Assembly (NCBI RefSeq): GCF_003627795.1
Contig: NZ_CP032685.1
Span: forward strand, 1-64,000
From: Rhizobium sp. CCGE531
GTDB lineage: Bacteria; Pseudomonadota; Alphaproteobacteria; Rhizobiales; Rhizobiaceae
Direction: 5' to 3'
DNA: 64,000 bases
Position 1 is the first letter of the stretch, and the number at the start of each line of letters is the position of its first letter. Below the pieces are notes generated by a model. That model was not told the origin of the DNA. It saw nothing but the letters and a program-made list of their open reading frames with translations, and did not search any database. The position numbers and the translations under genes are program-made. This document shows positions 35,791-44,998 of this stretch, piece after piece.

Positions 35791-37341
35791 ATGACGAGCC
35801 TTGAAGAAATCAGCCATCGGCACGATGACACCGTCAAAACGGAAGCAAACCGCATTCCGGCGGGCTCGCCGATCCTTGAACTTAAAGGGCTGCAGAAGCG
35901 CTATGGCTTTGTCGAGGCGCTGAAGCCCGCGACGGTCACGTTTCTGGCCGGGGAGATTCATGCCATCGTCGGCGAAAACGGTGCCGGCAAATCGACGCTC
36001 ATCAAGCTCCTGACCGGCGTGATCACGAGGACGTCAGGCGAAATCTTCTGGTGCGGCCATCCGGTTGCGCTCGCGACGCCGAATGAGGCGATCGCTCGCG
36101 GTATCAATGCCGTGCATCAGGAGGTGGTGCTTTGCCCGCACCTCACGGTCGCGGCTAATCTTTTTCTGGGTGACGAAGTCAACAGTTTCGGCCTCATGCG
36201 CAAGAAGCGGATGGTGGCCATGGCGCAGACCGTGCTCGATGATCTCGGCTTCGGGCTGCCGGCCGGCGAACTGTTGAGCTCGCTCACCATCGGCCAGCAG
36301 CAGCTGGTCGCGACGGCCAGAGCCGCGATGCGCGGCACGCAATTCCTGATTTTCGACGAGCCGACCGCCTATCTCACCCGTCAGGAATCGGCGCAATTGT
36401 TCAAGCTGATCCGTCGGCTGCAGAGCGATGGCGTGACGATCGTCTATATCAGCCATCGCATGGAAGAGGTGTTCGAACTCGCCGATCGGGTCTCCGTGCT
36501 GCGCGACGGCACGCATGTCGGCACCCGCGCGATTGCCGAAACCAACGAGGACGAGTTGATCAAGCTGATGATCAATCGCTCCATCGAGCAGATCTACCAC
36601 AAGGAAGAAATTCCGATCGGCGACACCATCCTCGAGGCGCGCGGCCTTTCCGGCCCCGGTTTCGAGAATGTTTCGCTGAGCGTCCGTGCCGGCGAGATCG
36701 TCGGTCTTTACGGGCTGATCGGTGCCGGCCGCAGCGAATTCGCTCTCGGTCTATACGGGCGTCAGCCGCTCTCTTCGGGGGAAATCCACTGGCGGGGCAG
36801 CAAAGTCGACATCCGCAACGAGCGCGACGCGATGGAGCTCGGTATTGCGCTGGCGCCGGAAAGCCGACGCGATCAGGGGCTCTGCCTCAACCTGCCGATC
36901 GGCCTCAACATCAATCTGCCGGTGTTCAGGCGGCTGAGCCGCGGCCCGATCATCGACAGGAAGAGCGAATCCGCCAACGCCGACAAGCAGATCCGCGATC
37001 TCAGCATCAAGACGCCGAGCCGGCGGGTTCTGGTCTCCGCCATGTCCGGCGGCAATCAGCAGAAGGTGGTCATCGGCAAATGGTTGAGCTATGGCGCCAA
37101 GCTTTTCATTTTCGATGAGCCGACGGTCGGTGTCGATGTCGGGACGAAGGCCGAGATCTATCGGTTGTTCGCCAAGCTGCTTCGCGATGGCGCCGGCATC
37201 ATCGTCATCTCATCCTACCTGCCCGAGGTCTACGAGCTCGCCGATCGCCTGCACGTCTTCCGCCACGGCCAGCTGGTCGCCAGCCATGATTTCCACGCGG
37301 CAACGCATGAGGAAGTCCTTGGCGAGGCGATCGGCGTCTGA
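35791..37341 (+). CDS. Sugar ABC transporter ATPase, double domain (RbsA/MglA type)
   Basis: A 516-residue ATPase with two nucleotide-binding halves. The first has Walker A GENGAGKSTLI, signature LTIGQQQLVATARA and Walker B FLIFDEPTAYLT. The second is degenerate at the P-loop (GLIGAGRSEFALGL), as usual in this family, with signature MSGGNQQKVVIGKWL and LFIFDEPTVGVD. The ATG at 35791 has GGGAGGAG upstream; a reading from 35770 is less likely. It powers the adjacent RbsC-type permease. Confidence 0.88.
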   Translation: MTSLEEISHRHDDTVKTEANRIPAGSPILELKGLQKRYGFVEALKPATVTFLAGEIHAIVGENGAGKSTLIKLLTGVITRTSGEIFWCGHPVALATPNEAIARGINAVHQEVVLCPHLTVAANLFLGDEVNSFGLMRKKRMVAMAQTVLDDLGFGLPAGELLSSLTIGQQQLVATARAAMRGTQFLIFDEPTAYLTRQESAQLFKLIRRLQSDGVTIVYISHRMEEVFELADRVSVLRDGTHVGTRAIAETNEDELIKLMINRSIEQIYHKEEIPIGDTILEARGLSGPGFENVSLSVRAGEIVGLYGLIGAGRSEFALGLYGRQPLSSGEIHWRGSKVDIRNERDAMELGIALAPESRRDQGLCLNLPIGLNINLPVFRRLSRGPIIDRKSESANADKQIRDLSIKTPSRRVLVSAMSGGNQQKVVIGKWLSYGAKLFIFDEPTVGVDVGTKAEIYRLFAKLLRDGAGIIVISSYLPEVYELADRLHVFRHGQLVASHDFHAATHEEVLGEAIGV

Positions 37342-37375
37342 ACAACAAACAAGTCGAAAGAGGGAGAACAAAAAA

Positions 37376-38347
37376 ATGGCCGCGAATACGACAGAAGGCC
37401 CGACGGTTGCGCCGCGGCGCAAGATGAATATCCTCTTCAGCTTGACGCTGATCCTGCTCCTGCTGGCGCTCTGGGTTCTCCTGGGCTTCTGGACCGACAA
37501 GTTCTGGACACCGCTCAACATCACCAATCTGATGCGCCAGGGCTCGATGACGGCCATTCTTGCGCTCGGCCAGACCTTCGTCATCATCACGGCGGGCATC
37601 GACCTCTCCGTCGGCGCGATCGTCGGCTTTTGTACCGTCATCGTCGCCTGGCTGCTCCAGGCCGGGTTTCCGGTATGGGCCGCCATCCTCATTACCCTGC
37701 TGTTCGGGGTCCTGATCGGGGCGTTCCACGGCTTCGGCATCGTGCGCATGGGCCTGCCGCCCTTCATCATCACGCTGGCGACGCTGACCTCACTGCGCGG
37801 CATCGGCCTGCTCATCACCAACGGTTCGACGATCAATATCGTCAATGACGATTTCACCAATTTCGCCGTTTCGGAGTTCCTGGGGATTCCGAGCCTGTTC
37901 TGGATGGTGATCCTGGTGGCGATCCCAGCCGTCATTTTCCTGCATCTGAGCCGCTGGGGTCGCTACCTTTTCGCCGTAGGGTCCAATCGGGAAGCAGCCC
38001 GGCTTTCCGGCGTCAACGTCAACTGGATGATCTATCTCGCCTATATCCTGTCGGGGACCTGCGCCGCCTTCGTCGGCGTTCTGCTTGCCTCGCGCATCGC
38101 GATCGGCAATGCCACCCAGGCCGATGGCTGGGAGCTACAGGCAATCGCTTCGTCGGTCATCGGCGGAACCAGCCTGTTCGGCGCGGTCGGCTCCGTCTAT
38201 GGCCCGCTGATCGGCGCGTTCATCCTGGCGACCATCAACAACGGTGCCAATCTCTTGAACCTGAATTCCTTCTGGCAGCGCATCATCACCGGTGCCCTGA
38301 TCATCGTCATCGTCTATTTCGATCAGCTGCGGCGCCGGCGGCTTTAG
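37376..38347 (+). CDS. Sugar ABC transporter permease (RbsC type)
   Basis: A 323-residue membrane permease with eight to ten helices. It shows the family's core: LMRQGSMTAILALGQTFVII, TAGIDLSVGAIVGFCTVIVA, LPPFIITLATLTSLRGIGLL, GRYLFAVGSNREAARLSGVN and VIGGTSLFGAVGSVYGPLIG. AGAGGGAG is nine bases before the ATG at 37376; the open frame runs upstream into the ATPase gene but that part is out-of-frame sequence of it. Last gene of the importer operon; a RIME element follows the stop directly. Confidence 0.87.
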   Translation: MAANTTEGPTVAPRRKMNILFSLTLILLLLALWVLLGFWTDKFWTPLNITNLMRQGSMTAILALGQTFVIITAGIDLSVGAIVGFCTVIVAWLLQAGFPVWAAILITLLFGVLIGAFHGFGIVRMGLPPFIITLATLTSLRGIGLLITNGSTINIVNDDFTNFAVSEFLGIPSLFWMVILVAIPAVIFLHLSRWGRYLFAVGSNREAARLSGVNVNWMIYLAYILSGTCAAFVGVLLASRIAIGNATQADGWELQAIASSVIGGTSLFGAVGSVYGPLIGAFILATINNGANLLNLNSFWQRIITGALIIVIVYFDQLRRRRL

Positions 38348-38348
38348 A

Positions 38349-38447
38349 GCAATTCCAGGAAAAGTGCGGAGCGGTTTTCCGTCCGGAATTGCGAGGAAAC
38401 AAAGAAATAGAGCGGTTCGGCGATTTCGTGAAAGGCTGAACCGCTCT
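38349..38447. repeat. RIME-type intergenic palindrome, copy 2
   Basis: Two palindromes: GCAATTCCAGGAAAA...TTTTCCGTCCGGAATTGC (38349-38392) and AGAGCGGTTC...GAACCGCTCT (38409-38447). It is nearly intact and about 100 bases long, as RIME elements are. It lies between the convergent sugar permease and exoZ genes and may serve as a two-way transcription stop. Confidence 0.8.
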
Positions 38448-38481
38448 GGTCCGCTGCCGCCGATCGAGAGACAGCCCGCTA

Positions 38482-39486
38482 TCAGGCTGGCGAGGGACGG
38501 GTCCTTCGCCAGCTGAAGTTCCGCAACAGGTTGCGCAGCGGCTTTTCAACCAGCTCATAGGCAAATATCCCAAGCACGGTGCCCGCAATAGCGCCGACGA
38601 AGGCGACCACATCGGAAGGGATCGGTGTCGATGTCGCGAGCTTTACCACGACTGAGATTGCAAGCGTGTGCCACAGATAGATGGAGTAGGAGCCGTTGCC
38701 GAGATAGGTGAGCGGCGCAATCTGTGGCAGCCTGCCGCTGCGCTCGACCGAAACCATGCCCAGTACCAGCGCTACGGCGAGCGGACCGCAGGTTATCTCG
38801 TTGAATTCGAGGCTGAGAATTTCAATGGCTGCAAAACCGCCAATCGCCGCGACCATGAGCGTCAGGCCAAGGCCGAAACCGGGGATATTTCCCTTCAGCC
38901 AGAGCTGCCCGAGAACCGCACCCGCCACGAATTCGAGAATGATCGGCCTGGTATAGGTGACAAGCAGCGGCGATTGCGGGTGGATGATCGCGCCGACGAT
39001 GACGAAGGCGAGAAAGACGCCGATCAGGCTGCCGAGACGCAAACGCCGCGGCAGGAACAGGCAGGCCGCGAAGATGACATAGAAGAACATCTCGAAGTTC
39101 AGCGTCCATCCCTGAACCAGGACCGGCCAGATCTCGTTGCTATCGTTTGGCGAGCGGACTGGAATGAACAGCAGCGAACCGAAAATATGGCTTGCCGTCA
39201 GCTTGAGGTTCGGAAACAGGCCGACGACTGCCCCGCCGATCATGATGGCCGTGACGATCCAGTAGGACGGCGCGATGCGCTGCAGGCGATCCAGCACGAA
39301 GCGCAGCGGCGTCACCGGACGGCGTTCGCTCATGGTCCACATGATGAATCCGCTGATGACGAAGAAGACGTCGACGCCGGCAGCCCCGATACGAAAATGG
39401 CCGCCGCTGCGCTCGGCGGCGTGAAAGAACACCACGGCGAGCGCGGCAAAGGCACGGAGGTACTGGATACCGAAGAGTGTCTTCAT
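38482..39486 (-). CDS. exoZ: Exopolysaccharide O-acetyltransferase (ExoZ-like)
   Basis: A 334-residue membrane acyltransferase-3 protein with about ten helices. The N-terminus has the family's active-site region IQYLRAFAALAVVFFHAAER and GAAGVDVFFVISGFIMW; ERRPVTPLRFVLDRLQRIAP and NGSYSIYLWHTLAISV follow. It would add acetyl groups to the succinoglycan subunit. The start overlaps the exoQ stop by four bases (ATGA), and it is the last gene of the exoYFQZ operon. The name rests on synteny plus family. Confidence 0.85.
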   Translation of the reverse strand: MKTLFGIQYLRAFAALAVVFFHAAERSGGHFRIGAAGVDVFFVISGFIMWTMSERRPVTPLRFVLDRLQRIAPSYWIVTAIMIGGAVVGLFPNLKLTASHIFGSLLFIPVRSPNDSNEIWPVLVQGWTLNFEMFFYVIFAACLFLPRRLRLGSLIGVFLAFVIVGAIIHPQSPLLVTYTRPIILEFVAGAVLGQLWLKGNIPGFGLGLTLMVAAIGGFAAIEILSLEFNEITCGPLAVALVLGMVSVERSGRLPQIAPLTYLGNGSYSIYLWHTLAISVVVKLATSTPIPSDVVAFVGAIAGTVLGIFAYELVEKPLRNLLRNFSWRRTRPSPA

Positions 39487-40778
39487 TGGCCCGTCCGCGG
39501 CTCCCAGTTTACAGGCGTCGCGAATTGCATCCGGTCATCGCTGGCGGGCAGTGGCGCGTTTACGCGCGCTCGCGCTCGCACGGAGAGTTTTCCCGCCGTG
39601 TAATAGAACAGGAAGGAGCCGACATGATACGGATTGAGGATGTCGATCTCCACGAACGAGCGGATCAGCAACAGAGTAGCGACACCCAGAAGGATGTAGG
39701 ACTCATCATTCCTGATGTCGCTCAGGAAGCGGCTGATGTGGCCGATGAAGGCGGTCAGCAGGATCGAGGCGAGCAGGAATACGCCGACGAGCCCCGTTTC
39801 CACCGCGGTTTCGATATAGGTATTATGGAAATGGAAGCCGGCCCGCGAAGCGATGAAAAACTCATCCCACAGTCGTTCTGGTTCGGAGAACCCCTGGACC
39901 CAATATGCCTGATAGCCGATCCCGAAGAACGGGTTCTGCTGCGCGGCGGCGATGCCCTGCTGCCAAAGATAGGTGCGCCCGGTGAGGGTGGAATCCTTGC
40001 CGAAGGCGCCAAGCACAAGATCGACCGCACCGAGATAGACCCCGGCGACTGCGAGAACGACGCCGGAGATGGCCACGGTCACAAACAGCCTTTTGCGCTG
40101 CTTTGGCGACAGGTAAAGGATGACGCGCAGGCTCGCGCACAAGATCACGACCAGCCCGGTCGTCAGCACCGAGGTGGCCGATTGCGAGGCGAGCAGGCAA
40201 TAGGCGGACAGCAGGCCGGCAATGCCCCCACCCAGCATCCAGATTCGCCGTTCGCCAAGAACGAAGACGGCGGCAAAGGCGAAATAGATGCCGATCGAAG
40301 CATAGAAGCCGAGCTGGTTCTTGGAGTCGAAGGCGCCGACGAAGCTGTAGGTTCCGTCGATCGGATCATAGGCATAATAGCCGAACAATATCGAATAGAT
40401 GAGCACGATGCCGGTGCCGGCGATCGCGCCGCGCGCCAGCGTGCGGATATCGAGCGTGCGCATGGCGACCAGGGCGCAGAAGATATGCGTCATATACTGG
40501 ATCGCCGCGCGCGCCGTCACGGAAGGCACGACCGACCAGAAGATCGACAGGCAGGTCAAGACGCCGAAGGCGAAAAGCCAGAGCTGCCTGTGGTAGCTGC
40601 CGAGCACGTTGCGATAGTCGATCATCACAAGCGGGAACCAGAGCGCGTAATAAAGCAGGATCGCAGGCTGGCCGAAGCGCGAGGAATAGGCAAAGACGAA
40701 GAAGGAGAGAGCAATCGCCACCATGCCATAGGTGGCGTTACTGCCTGGACGGACGAAGATCGATTTGGCTATCCGCAT
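39483..40778 (-). CDS. exoQ: Exopolysaccharide polymerase (ExoQ-like, Wzy/O-antigen ligase family)
   Basis: A 431-residue inner-membrane protein with about eleven helices. The family signature region is the periplasmic loop STLTGRTYLWQQGIAAAQQN followed by PFFGIGYQAYW and FHFHNTYIETAVETGLVG. ExoQ joins octasaccharide units into high-molecular-weight succinoglycan. It is nine bases after exoF and overlaps exoZ. Assignment follows from fold and the exact Sinorhizobium-like gene order. Confidence 0.88.
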   Translation of the reverse strand: MRIAKSIFVRPGSNATYGMVAIALSFFVFAYSSRFGQPAILLYYALWFPLVMIDYRNVLGSYHRQLWLFAFGVLTCLSIFWSVVPSVTARAAIQYMTHIFCALVAMRTLDIRTLARGAIAGTGIVLIYSILFGYYAYDPIDGTYSFVGAFDSKNQLGFYASIGIYFAFAAVFVLGERRIWMLGGGIAGLLSAYCLLASQSATSVLTTGLVVILCASLRVILYLSPKQRKRLFVTVAISGVVLAVAGVYLGAVDLVLGAFGKDSTLTGRTYLWQQGIAAAQQNPFFGIGYQAYWVQGFSEPERLWDEFFIASRAGFHFHNTYIETAVETGLVGVFLLASILLTAFIGHISRFLSDIRNDESYILLGVATLLLIRSFVEIDILNPYHVGSFLFYYTAGKLSVRARARVNAPLPASDDRMQFATPVNWEPRTGQ

Positions 40779-40787
40779 CGACTTTCC

Positions 40788-42062
40788 TTATCGCATGGCA
40801 AGACCGGTGCTGATCTTGATTAGATCACCGGGCAATACCTGCGTATTCTCCTGGGCCTGGATTTCCTTCGACTGGCCGTTCTCGTCACGAATGATCGTGT
40901 AGGTGATGCTCACACTCTGGCCGCTGGGATCGAGGTTGCTTGCGTCCGAGGATTGGGCAAGTGCTTCCTGCATCAGCGACTGGCTGGTCGAGAGCTTCAG
41001 CTGCAGGGTTTCCAGCTGCGTATCGGTATCCTGCATGTCTTTGGCCAGCGAGCTCTGCCAGTCGTTATGAACCGTATTCTCGTCCTGGGTGGCCTTGTTG
41101 ATGTCCTGCTTGGCTTTCAGCGATGCCGTTTCCGTATCGAGAAGGGTTGCCTCCAGATCGGATGCGCGCTGTTCGGCGGAGATCCGGCGGGACGCAAGTT
41201 CAAGCCCCCGTTCAGCCAGGCTCTCGACCTTGTCGCGGTCGGCCTTTGCCAAATCCAGCTGACGGCTTTGCGTATCGTTCTTTTTCGAAAGCGCTTCGAC
41301 TTCGTTCTGCAGAAGGGTTCTCAGATCTTCCAGTGTCTGCAGCTGGTTCTTCATGCGCTCGCTGCGGGTCTGCATCAGCGCCCGCTCGCTTGCAAGCACA
41401 CTTTCCGCTTGCGGCGTCTGCTTGAGTTCCGGGGGGACGTCGATTTCGTCCTTGCCGGCCAGTTCGGCCAGCAGGCGCGCCTTGCGCATCAGAAGGCGGC
41501 CGCGCTCGGCCATGTAGACGACGGCGTCGCCCTTGGCATTGATGAAATCCCTTGCGAAACGCTGGCCGGCATCGGCGCGACGCATGCCGCCCCCAAGGCT
41601 GACGGCCTTGAGCACGGTGAGGTTCGGCGCGAAGGGATATTCGCCCGGATTCTGCACCTCGCCTGAAAGATAGATCGGGCGGAACTGGGAGAGTTCGACC
41701 GAGGCAGAGGGGCGATCACGCAGCCCGAACTGCTTTTGCAGCCCGAGGCCGATGGCCTCTGCGATCTGATCCGTGGTCTTGCCGACCGCGGACATGTCGC
41801 CGATGAAAGGAACGGAGATCGAGCCGGAGGGGCCGACTGTGTAGTCGCCAGAAATCGAGGACCAGTCGCGAACGGCGCCTTCGGCGGTCTGCCATTCGGC
41901 AACGCGCACATGCAGCTTGTCCATGACACCCAAATGATATCCTGGAAGATTTTCGGCTGAAGCCGAGACGGACGCTGCGCAAAGGCTGAGAGCGACGAAA
42001 GCTGCGCATCGAAGAGATGTATTCACGCGAACAAGCCTCTTGAAAGGCCGAAATTCAATCAT
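40788..42062 (-). CDS. exoF: Exopolysaccharide export protein (ExoF, OPX family)
   Basis: A 424-residue exported protein of the Wza/OPX export class. A signal peptide covers about residues 1-36 (CAAFVALSLCAASVSASA). The export domain has YHLGVMDKLHVRVAEWQ and DYTVGPSGSISVPFIGDM, then a soluble beta-grasp part RPIYLSGEVQNPGEYPFAPN. A long coiled coil follows (about 200-340), and the C-terminus has VLPGDLIKISTGLAMR. No lipobox is visible. AGGGAAG precedes the ATG at 42062. It works with ExoP and ExoQ in export. Confidence 0.9.
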   Translation of the reverse strand: MIEFRPFKRLVRVNTSLRCAAFVALSLCAASVSASAENLPGYHLGVMDKLHVRVAEWQTAEGAVRDWSSISGDYTVGPSGSISVPFIGDMSAVGKTTDQIAEAIGLGLQKQFGLRDRPSASVELSQFRPIYLSGEVQNPGEYPFAPNLTVLKAVSLGGGMRRADAGQRFARDFINAKGDAVVYMAERGRLLMRKARLLAELAGKDEIDVPPELKQTPQAESVLASERALMQTRSERMKNQLQTLEDLRTLLQNEVEALSKKNDTQSRQLDLAKADRDKVESLAERGLELASRRISAEQRASDLEATLLDTETASLKAKQDINKATQDENTVHNDWQSSLAKDMQDTDTQLETLQLKLSTSQSLMQEALAQSSDASNLDPSGQSVSITYTIIRDENGQSKEIQAQENTQVLPGDLIKISTGLAMR

Positions 42063-42147
42063 GCAGGATCTTCCCTGTTAGTGGTTGGCAGCCCCGCCGA
42101 GCGCGGGAAAACCGCAGGAGATGACCCGCGGTATCTGCCGGTCATCA

Positions 42148-42828
42148 TCAATAGCTGCCGCGCGAGAGGCAGACCGCAGGAATGGTTTTGGCGATGATCA
42201 TCATGTCGCTGCTGAGCGACCAGTTCTTCACATAATGCGTGTCGAAGGCGACACGGCTGGCATAGGAGACGTCATTGCGTCCGCTGACCTGCCATAGGCC
42301 GGTCAGGCCGGGGCGGGACTGCAGATAATAGATCGCGGCGGTCTCATAGAGCTCAAGCTCGTCCTCCACGACCGGCCGCGGCCCGACGATGCTCATTTCG
42401 CCGCGGATGATGTTGATCAACTGCGGCAGCTCGTCGAGGCTGAGCTTGCGCAGCACGGCCCCGATGACGGTGACGCGGGGGTCGTCCTGCAGCTTGCGCG
42501 TTGCGCGCCATTCTTCCATCGCCTTCGGATTGGCTTGCAGATGAGCCTGCAGAACCTTGTCGCCGTTGACGACCATGCTCCGGAACTTCATGCAGCGGAA
42601 GCTCTTGCCATTATGGCCGATGCGGCGATGGCCGTAAAACGCGGGACCCTGGTCCGTAAGTTTCACCAGCAGCATCAGCATCAGGAAGAGCGGGCTGATG
42701 AGAACCAGGGCGGTCATTGCGGCGGAGACGTCGAAAACGCGTTTCAATACTCCACCAGTTGGCGGAAAGACGTCACTTTCCGCGGCGCTGAAAAAAGCCG
42801 ATGTGGCCGATCTCGTCGCAGACTTCAT
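42148..42828 (-). CDS. exoY: Undecaprenyl-phosphate galactose phosphotransferase (ExoY)
   Basis: A 226-residue initiating sugar-phosphate transferase that places galactose-1-phosphate on the lipid carrier, starting each succinoglycan unit. A membrane helix (AAMTALVLISPLFLMLMLLV) precedes the catalytic domain with YGHRRIGHNGKSFRCMKFRS, VIGAVLRKLSLDELPQLINI and GEMSIVGPRPVVEDELELYE, all strongly conserved; the C-terminus is AVCLSRGSY. The start MKSATRSATS at 42828 has GGAG eight bases upstream and matches known ExoY; a reading from 43008 is too long. It is first in the exoYFQZ operon and the target of ExoX inhibition in related species. Confidence 0.93.
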   Translation of the reverse strand: MKSATRSATSAFFSAAESDVFPPTGGVLKRVFDVSAAMTALVLISPLFLMLMLLVKLTDQGPAFYGHRRIGHNGKSFRCMKFRSMVVNGDKVLQAHLQANPKAMEEWRATRKLQDDPRVTVIGAVLRKLSLDELPQLINIIRGEMSIVGPRPVVEDELELYETAAIYYLQSRPGLTGLWQVSGRNDVSYASRVAFDTHYVKNWSLSSDMMIIAKTIPAVCLSRGSY

Positions 42829-43569
42829 AGAGAAAACTCCATTCATGTTGACGATTGGTCGGAAATTCTCGGACGCGTAATTAGAGCCGGGACGAACGGA
42901 GTGTAGGTTGGGAATTGGACTTTTTAAGCCAAACTTTTGTAGCGATATGGCATGGCGGTATATATTTACCGCATCGATGGTGACTTGGTTTAAATCAGTG
43001 ATCGGCAATGGATGGGTTGTACTGTATCAAACCTCGTATAATGGCAGGGTTGATAGCTCTACCGCCTCATAGTCGACAGTTTCCAAGGATGTTATAGGCG
43101 ACGGACAGTAAGTTGTTCATTATCATTGGCTTCGAAAGCTTGTGATCGTTCTCCCCTCAGCTATATGCTATCTTGATGCCATCTTGACTTCTTCACAGGA
43201 TATATTGCAGTGCAGCAATATTTTGCGGCGCACATACTGATGGCGGCTTTTCCAGGACTTTGTAATAAAAGTTGATTGAATTGACGAGGAAGCCAGAGGC
43301 ATGTGGCTGACCGCATCTGTCGCAATAATTGTATATTGGCGATATATATCCATATAATTGCAAAGAGAAAGATGAACAAATTCAATTGTAATTATAATCG
43401 AGGTGTAGTTTTAACAGCCACAGCGTAAGGATCGTCTCAATTCGCAACGGATTACCGTGACTTGGTTGAATCTCAATGAATCATAAAATATATTTGACTT
43501 TAGGGTCTGATAAGGGAGGAAAGACCTTGATCGCTTTTTACATGATAGTTCAGCGGGCGGGGTAAGATT
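42829..43569. other. Long AT-rich regulatory region between exoY and exoX
   Basis: There are 741 bases without a supported gene, AT-rich mainly at about 42900-43560. Divergent promoters for exoY and exoX are expected. An inverted repeat ATATTGC-agtgca-GCAATAT lies at 43202-43221. Short open frames here lack ribosome sites (one at 43161-43385 uses TTG). Its length and composition fit a densely regulated exo promoter. Confidence 0.6.
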
Positions 43570-43860
43570 ATGTACGCACCGCGCGTTTTCATCAGCATGT
43601 TGGGCACGCTGATCGTATTTGCTATCGCAACATACTTTTTGACGAATTCTCTTTGGACCACGTTGGTCGAGACGATCATCTGTGCCGTGCTCCTGCAGAT
43701 CGGCTATTTTCTGGGCGTGCTCTATCTCGTCTGGAAAGAGCGCAAGTCGCGCCATGCCTTCCTGACCGAAGACAAGGGGCTGACGCCGGGGGCGGAAGAT
43801 ACGAAGGTCGGCGGTCTCTCCACGTCCAATTTCAAGCGCTCCGAGCCGTTCAACCCTTAG
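43570..43860 (+). CDS. exoX: Exopolysaccharide production inhibitor (ExoX/PsiA type)
   Basis: A 96-residue small inner-membrane protein starting MYAPRVFISMLGTLIVFAIA. Two hydrophobic segments (about 6-26 and 31-54) are followed by a polar cytoplasmic tail. Length, N-terminus and place between exoY and exoU match ExoX, which lowers succinoglycan output post-translationally, probably by acting on ExoY. The ratio of ExoX to ExoY sets EPS level in related species. A GCGGGGTAA stretch before the start is only a modest ribosome site. Confidence 0.85.
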   Translation: MYAPRVFISMLGTLIVFAIATYFLTNSLWTTLVETIICAVLLQIGYFLGVLYLVWKERKSRHAFLTEDKGLTPGAEDTKVGGLSTSNFKRSEPFNP

Positions 43861-43972
43861 ACCGGCCTTCAGTCGGCCTTCAGTCGGGTTGCCAGGCAGA
43901 TCTTTTGCCGGTCCGGCGGTTGCCGGATCGGAGCCATGTCCTAAGTCTCCGGCAGAACCATTGGAGGCTTAC

Positions 43973-44983
43973 GTGACCGACAGTGCAGAAAAAGGCGTCT
44001 GCGTAATCATCGCCGCAAAAAATGCCAGCGACACCATCGGGCTGGCTGTTGCCTCGGCTCTTCGGGAGCCGGAAGTGGCGGAAGTCGTCGTCATCGACGA
44101 CGGTTCGACGGATGGAACAGCCGCGGCCGCCGCCAGCGCCGACGACGGCAGCGGCAGGCTGACGATCCGGGAGTTCGAAAAGAACCGCGGTCCCGCCGCC
44201 GCACGCAATCACGCGATCGAGATATCCAAGGCCCCGCTGATCGGCATTCTCGATGCCGATGATTTCTTCTTTCCGGGTCGTTTCGCCTCGTTGCTTGCCG
44301 CCGACGATTGGGATTTCGTCGCCGACAATATCGCCTTCGTCAATGCCGATACCGTGCGGGATGCCCATGCAAGGCTCGATCACTTCGATGCGAAGCCGCG
44401 CTTTCTCGATCTCGTTGCCTTCGTCGAGGGCAATATTTCCAAGCGGGGCGTGCGGCGCGGCGAGATCGGTTTTCTCAAACCCTTGATGCGGCGTTCTTTT
44501 CTGGATGCGCATGGCCTGCGTTATAACGAGGCGCTGCGCCTCGGCGAGGACTACGATCTTTATGTGCGCGCGCTGGCCAAAGCAGCGCGCTACAAGATCA
44601 TCCATAGCTGCGGCTATGGCGCGGTCGTGCGTAGCGATTCCCTGAGCGGCCGACACAGGACCGAGGATCTACGACGGCTCTATGAAGCCGACCGGGCCAT
44701 CCTTGCAAAGGGCGGCCTTTCTTCGGTGGATGCAGCCGTGATCCGCCGCCACGAGCAGCATATTCGCGACCGCTACGAGTTGCGGCATTTCCTCGATGTC
44801 AAATCGCAGTCCGGCCTGCTGTCGGCTGCGGCCTATGCGCTGTCGCATCCCTTTGCCGTTCCGGCGATCGCCGGCGGCATCCTGGCGGACAAGACGGAGC
44901 GTTTCCGCAAGCGAGGCGGTGCGCCCATCGCCCATTCCGGCGCGAACGGCCTGCGCTATCTGCTGCAGGCCGCTCCGGAATAG
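43973..44983 (+). CDS. exoU: Glycosyltransferase family 2 (ExoU-like)
   Basis: A 336-residue cytoplasmic GT2 enzyme, expected to add a late glucose to the succinoglycan side chain. GT-A motifs: VCVIIAAKNASDTIGLAVAS, VVVIDDGSTDGT, NRGPAAARNHAIE and the metal site GILDADDFFFPG; the C-terminal part has LRLGEDYDLYVRALA. GTG at 43973 is six bases after GGAGG; upstream in-frame starts have no site. It follows exoX by 112 bases and converges with exoV. Confidence 0.88.
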   Translation: MTDSAEKGVCVIIAAKNASDTIGLAVASALREPEVAEVVVIDDGSTDGTAAAAASADDGSGRLTIREFEKNRGPAAARNHAIEISKAPLIGILDADDFFFPGRFASLLAADDWDFVADNIAFVNADTVRDAHARLDHFDAKPRFLDLVAFVEGNISKRGVRRGEIGFLKPLMRRSFLDAHGLRYNEALRLGEDYDLYVRALAKAARYKIIHSCGYGAVVRSDSLSGRHRTEDLRRLYEADRAILAKGGLSSVDAAVIRRHEQHIRDRYELRHFLDVKSQSGLLSAAAYALSHPFAVPAIAGGILADKTERFRKRGGAPIAHSGANGLRYLLQAAPE

Positions 44984-44998
44984 GAATCTCTCGCAAAT

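Noticed and set aside
37091..37375. N-terminal extension of the RbsC-type permease
   Set aside because: It lies inside the ATPase gene in another frame and is Ser/Arg-rich; the real start at 37376 has a ribosome site and the standard N-terminus.
43161..43385. Small hydrophobic frame on the minus strand in the exoY-exoX region
   Set aside because: It needs a TTG start, has no ribosome site and lies in AT-rich promoter DNA; its composition is that of random AT-rich sequence.
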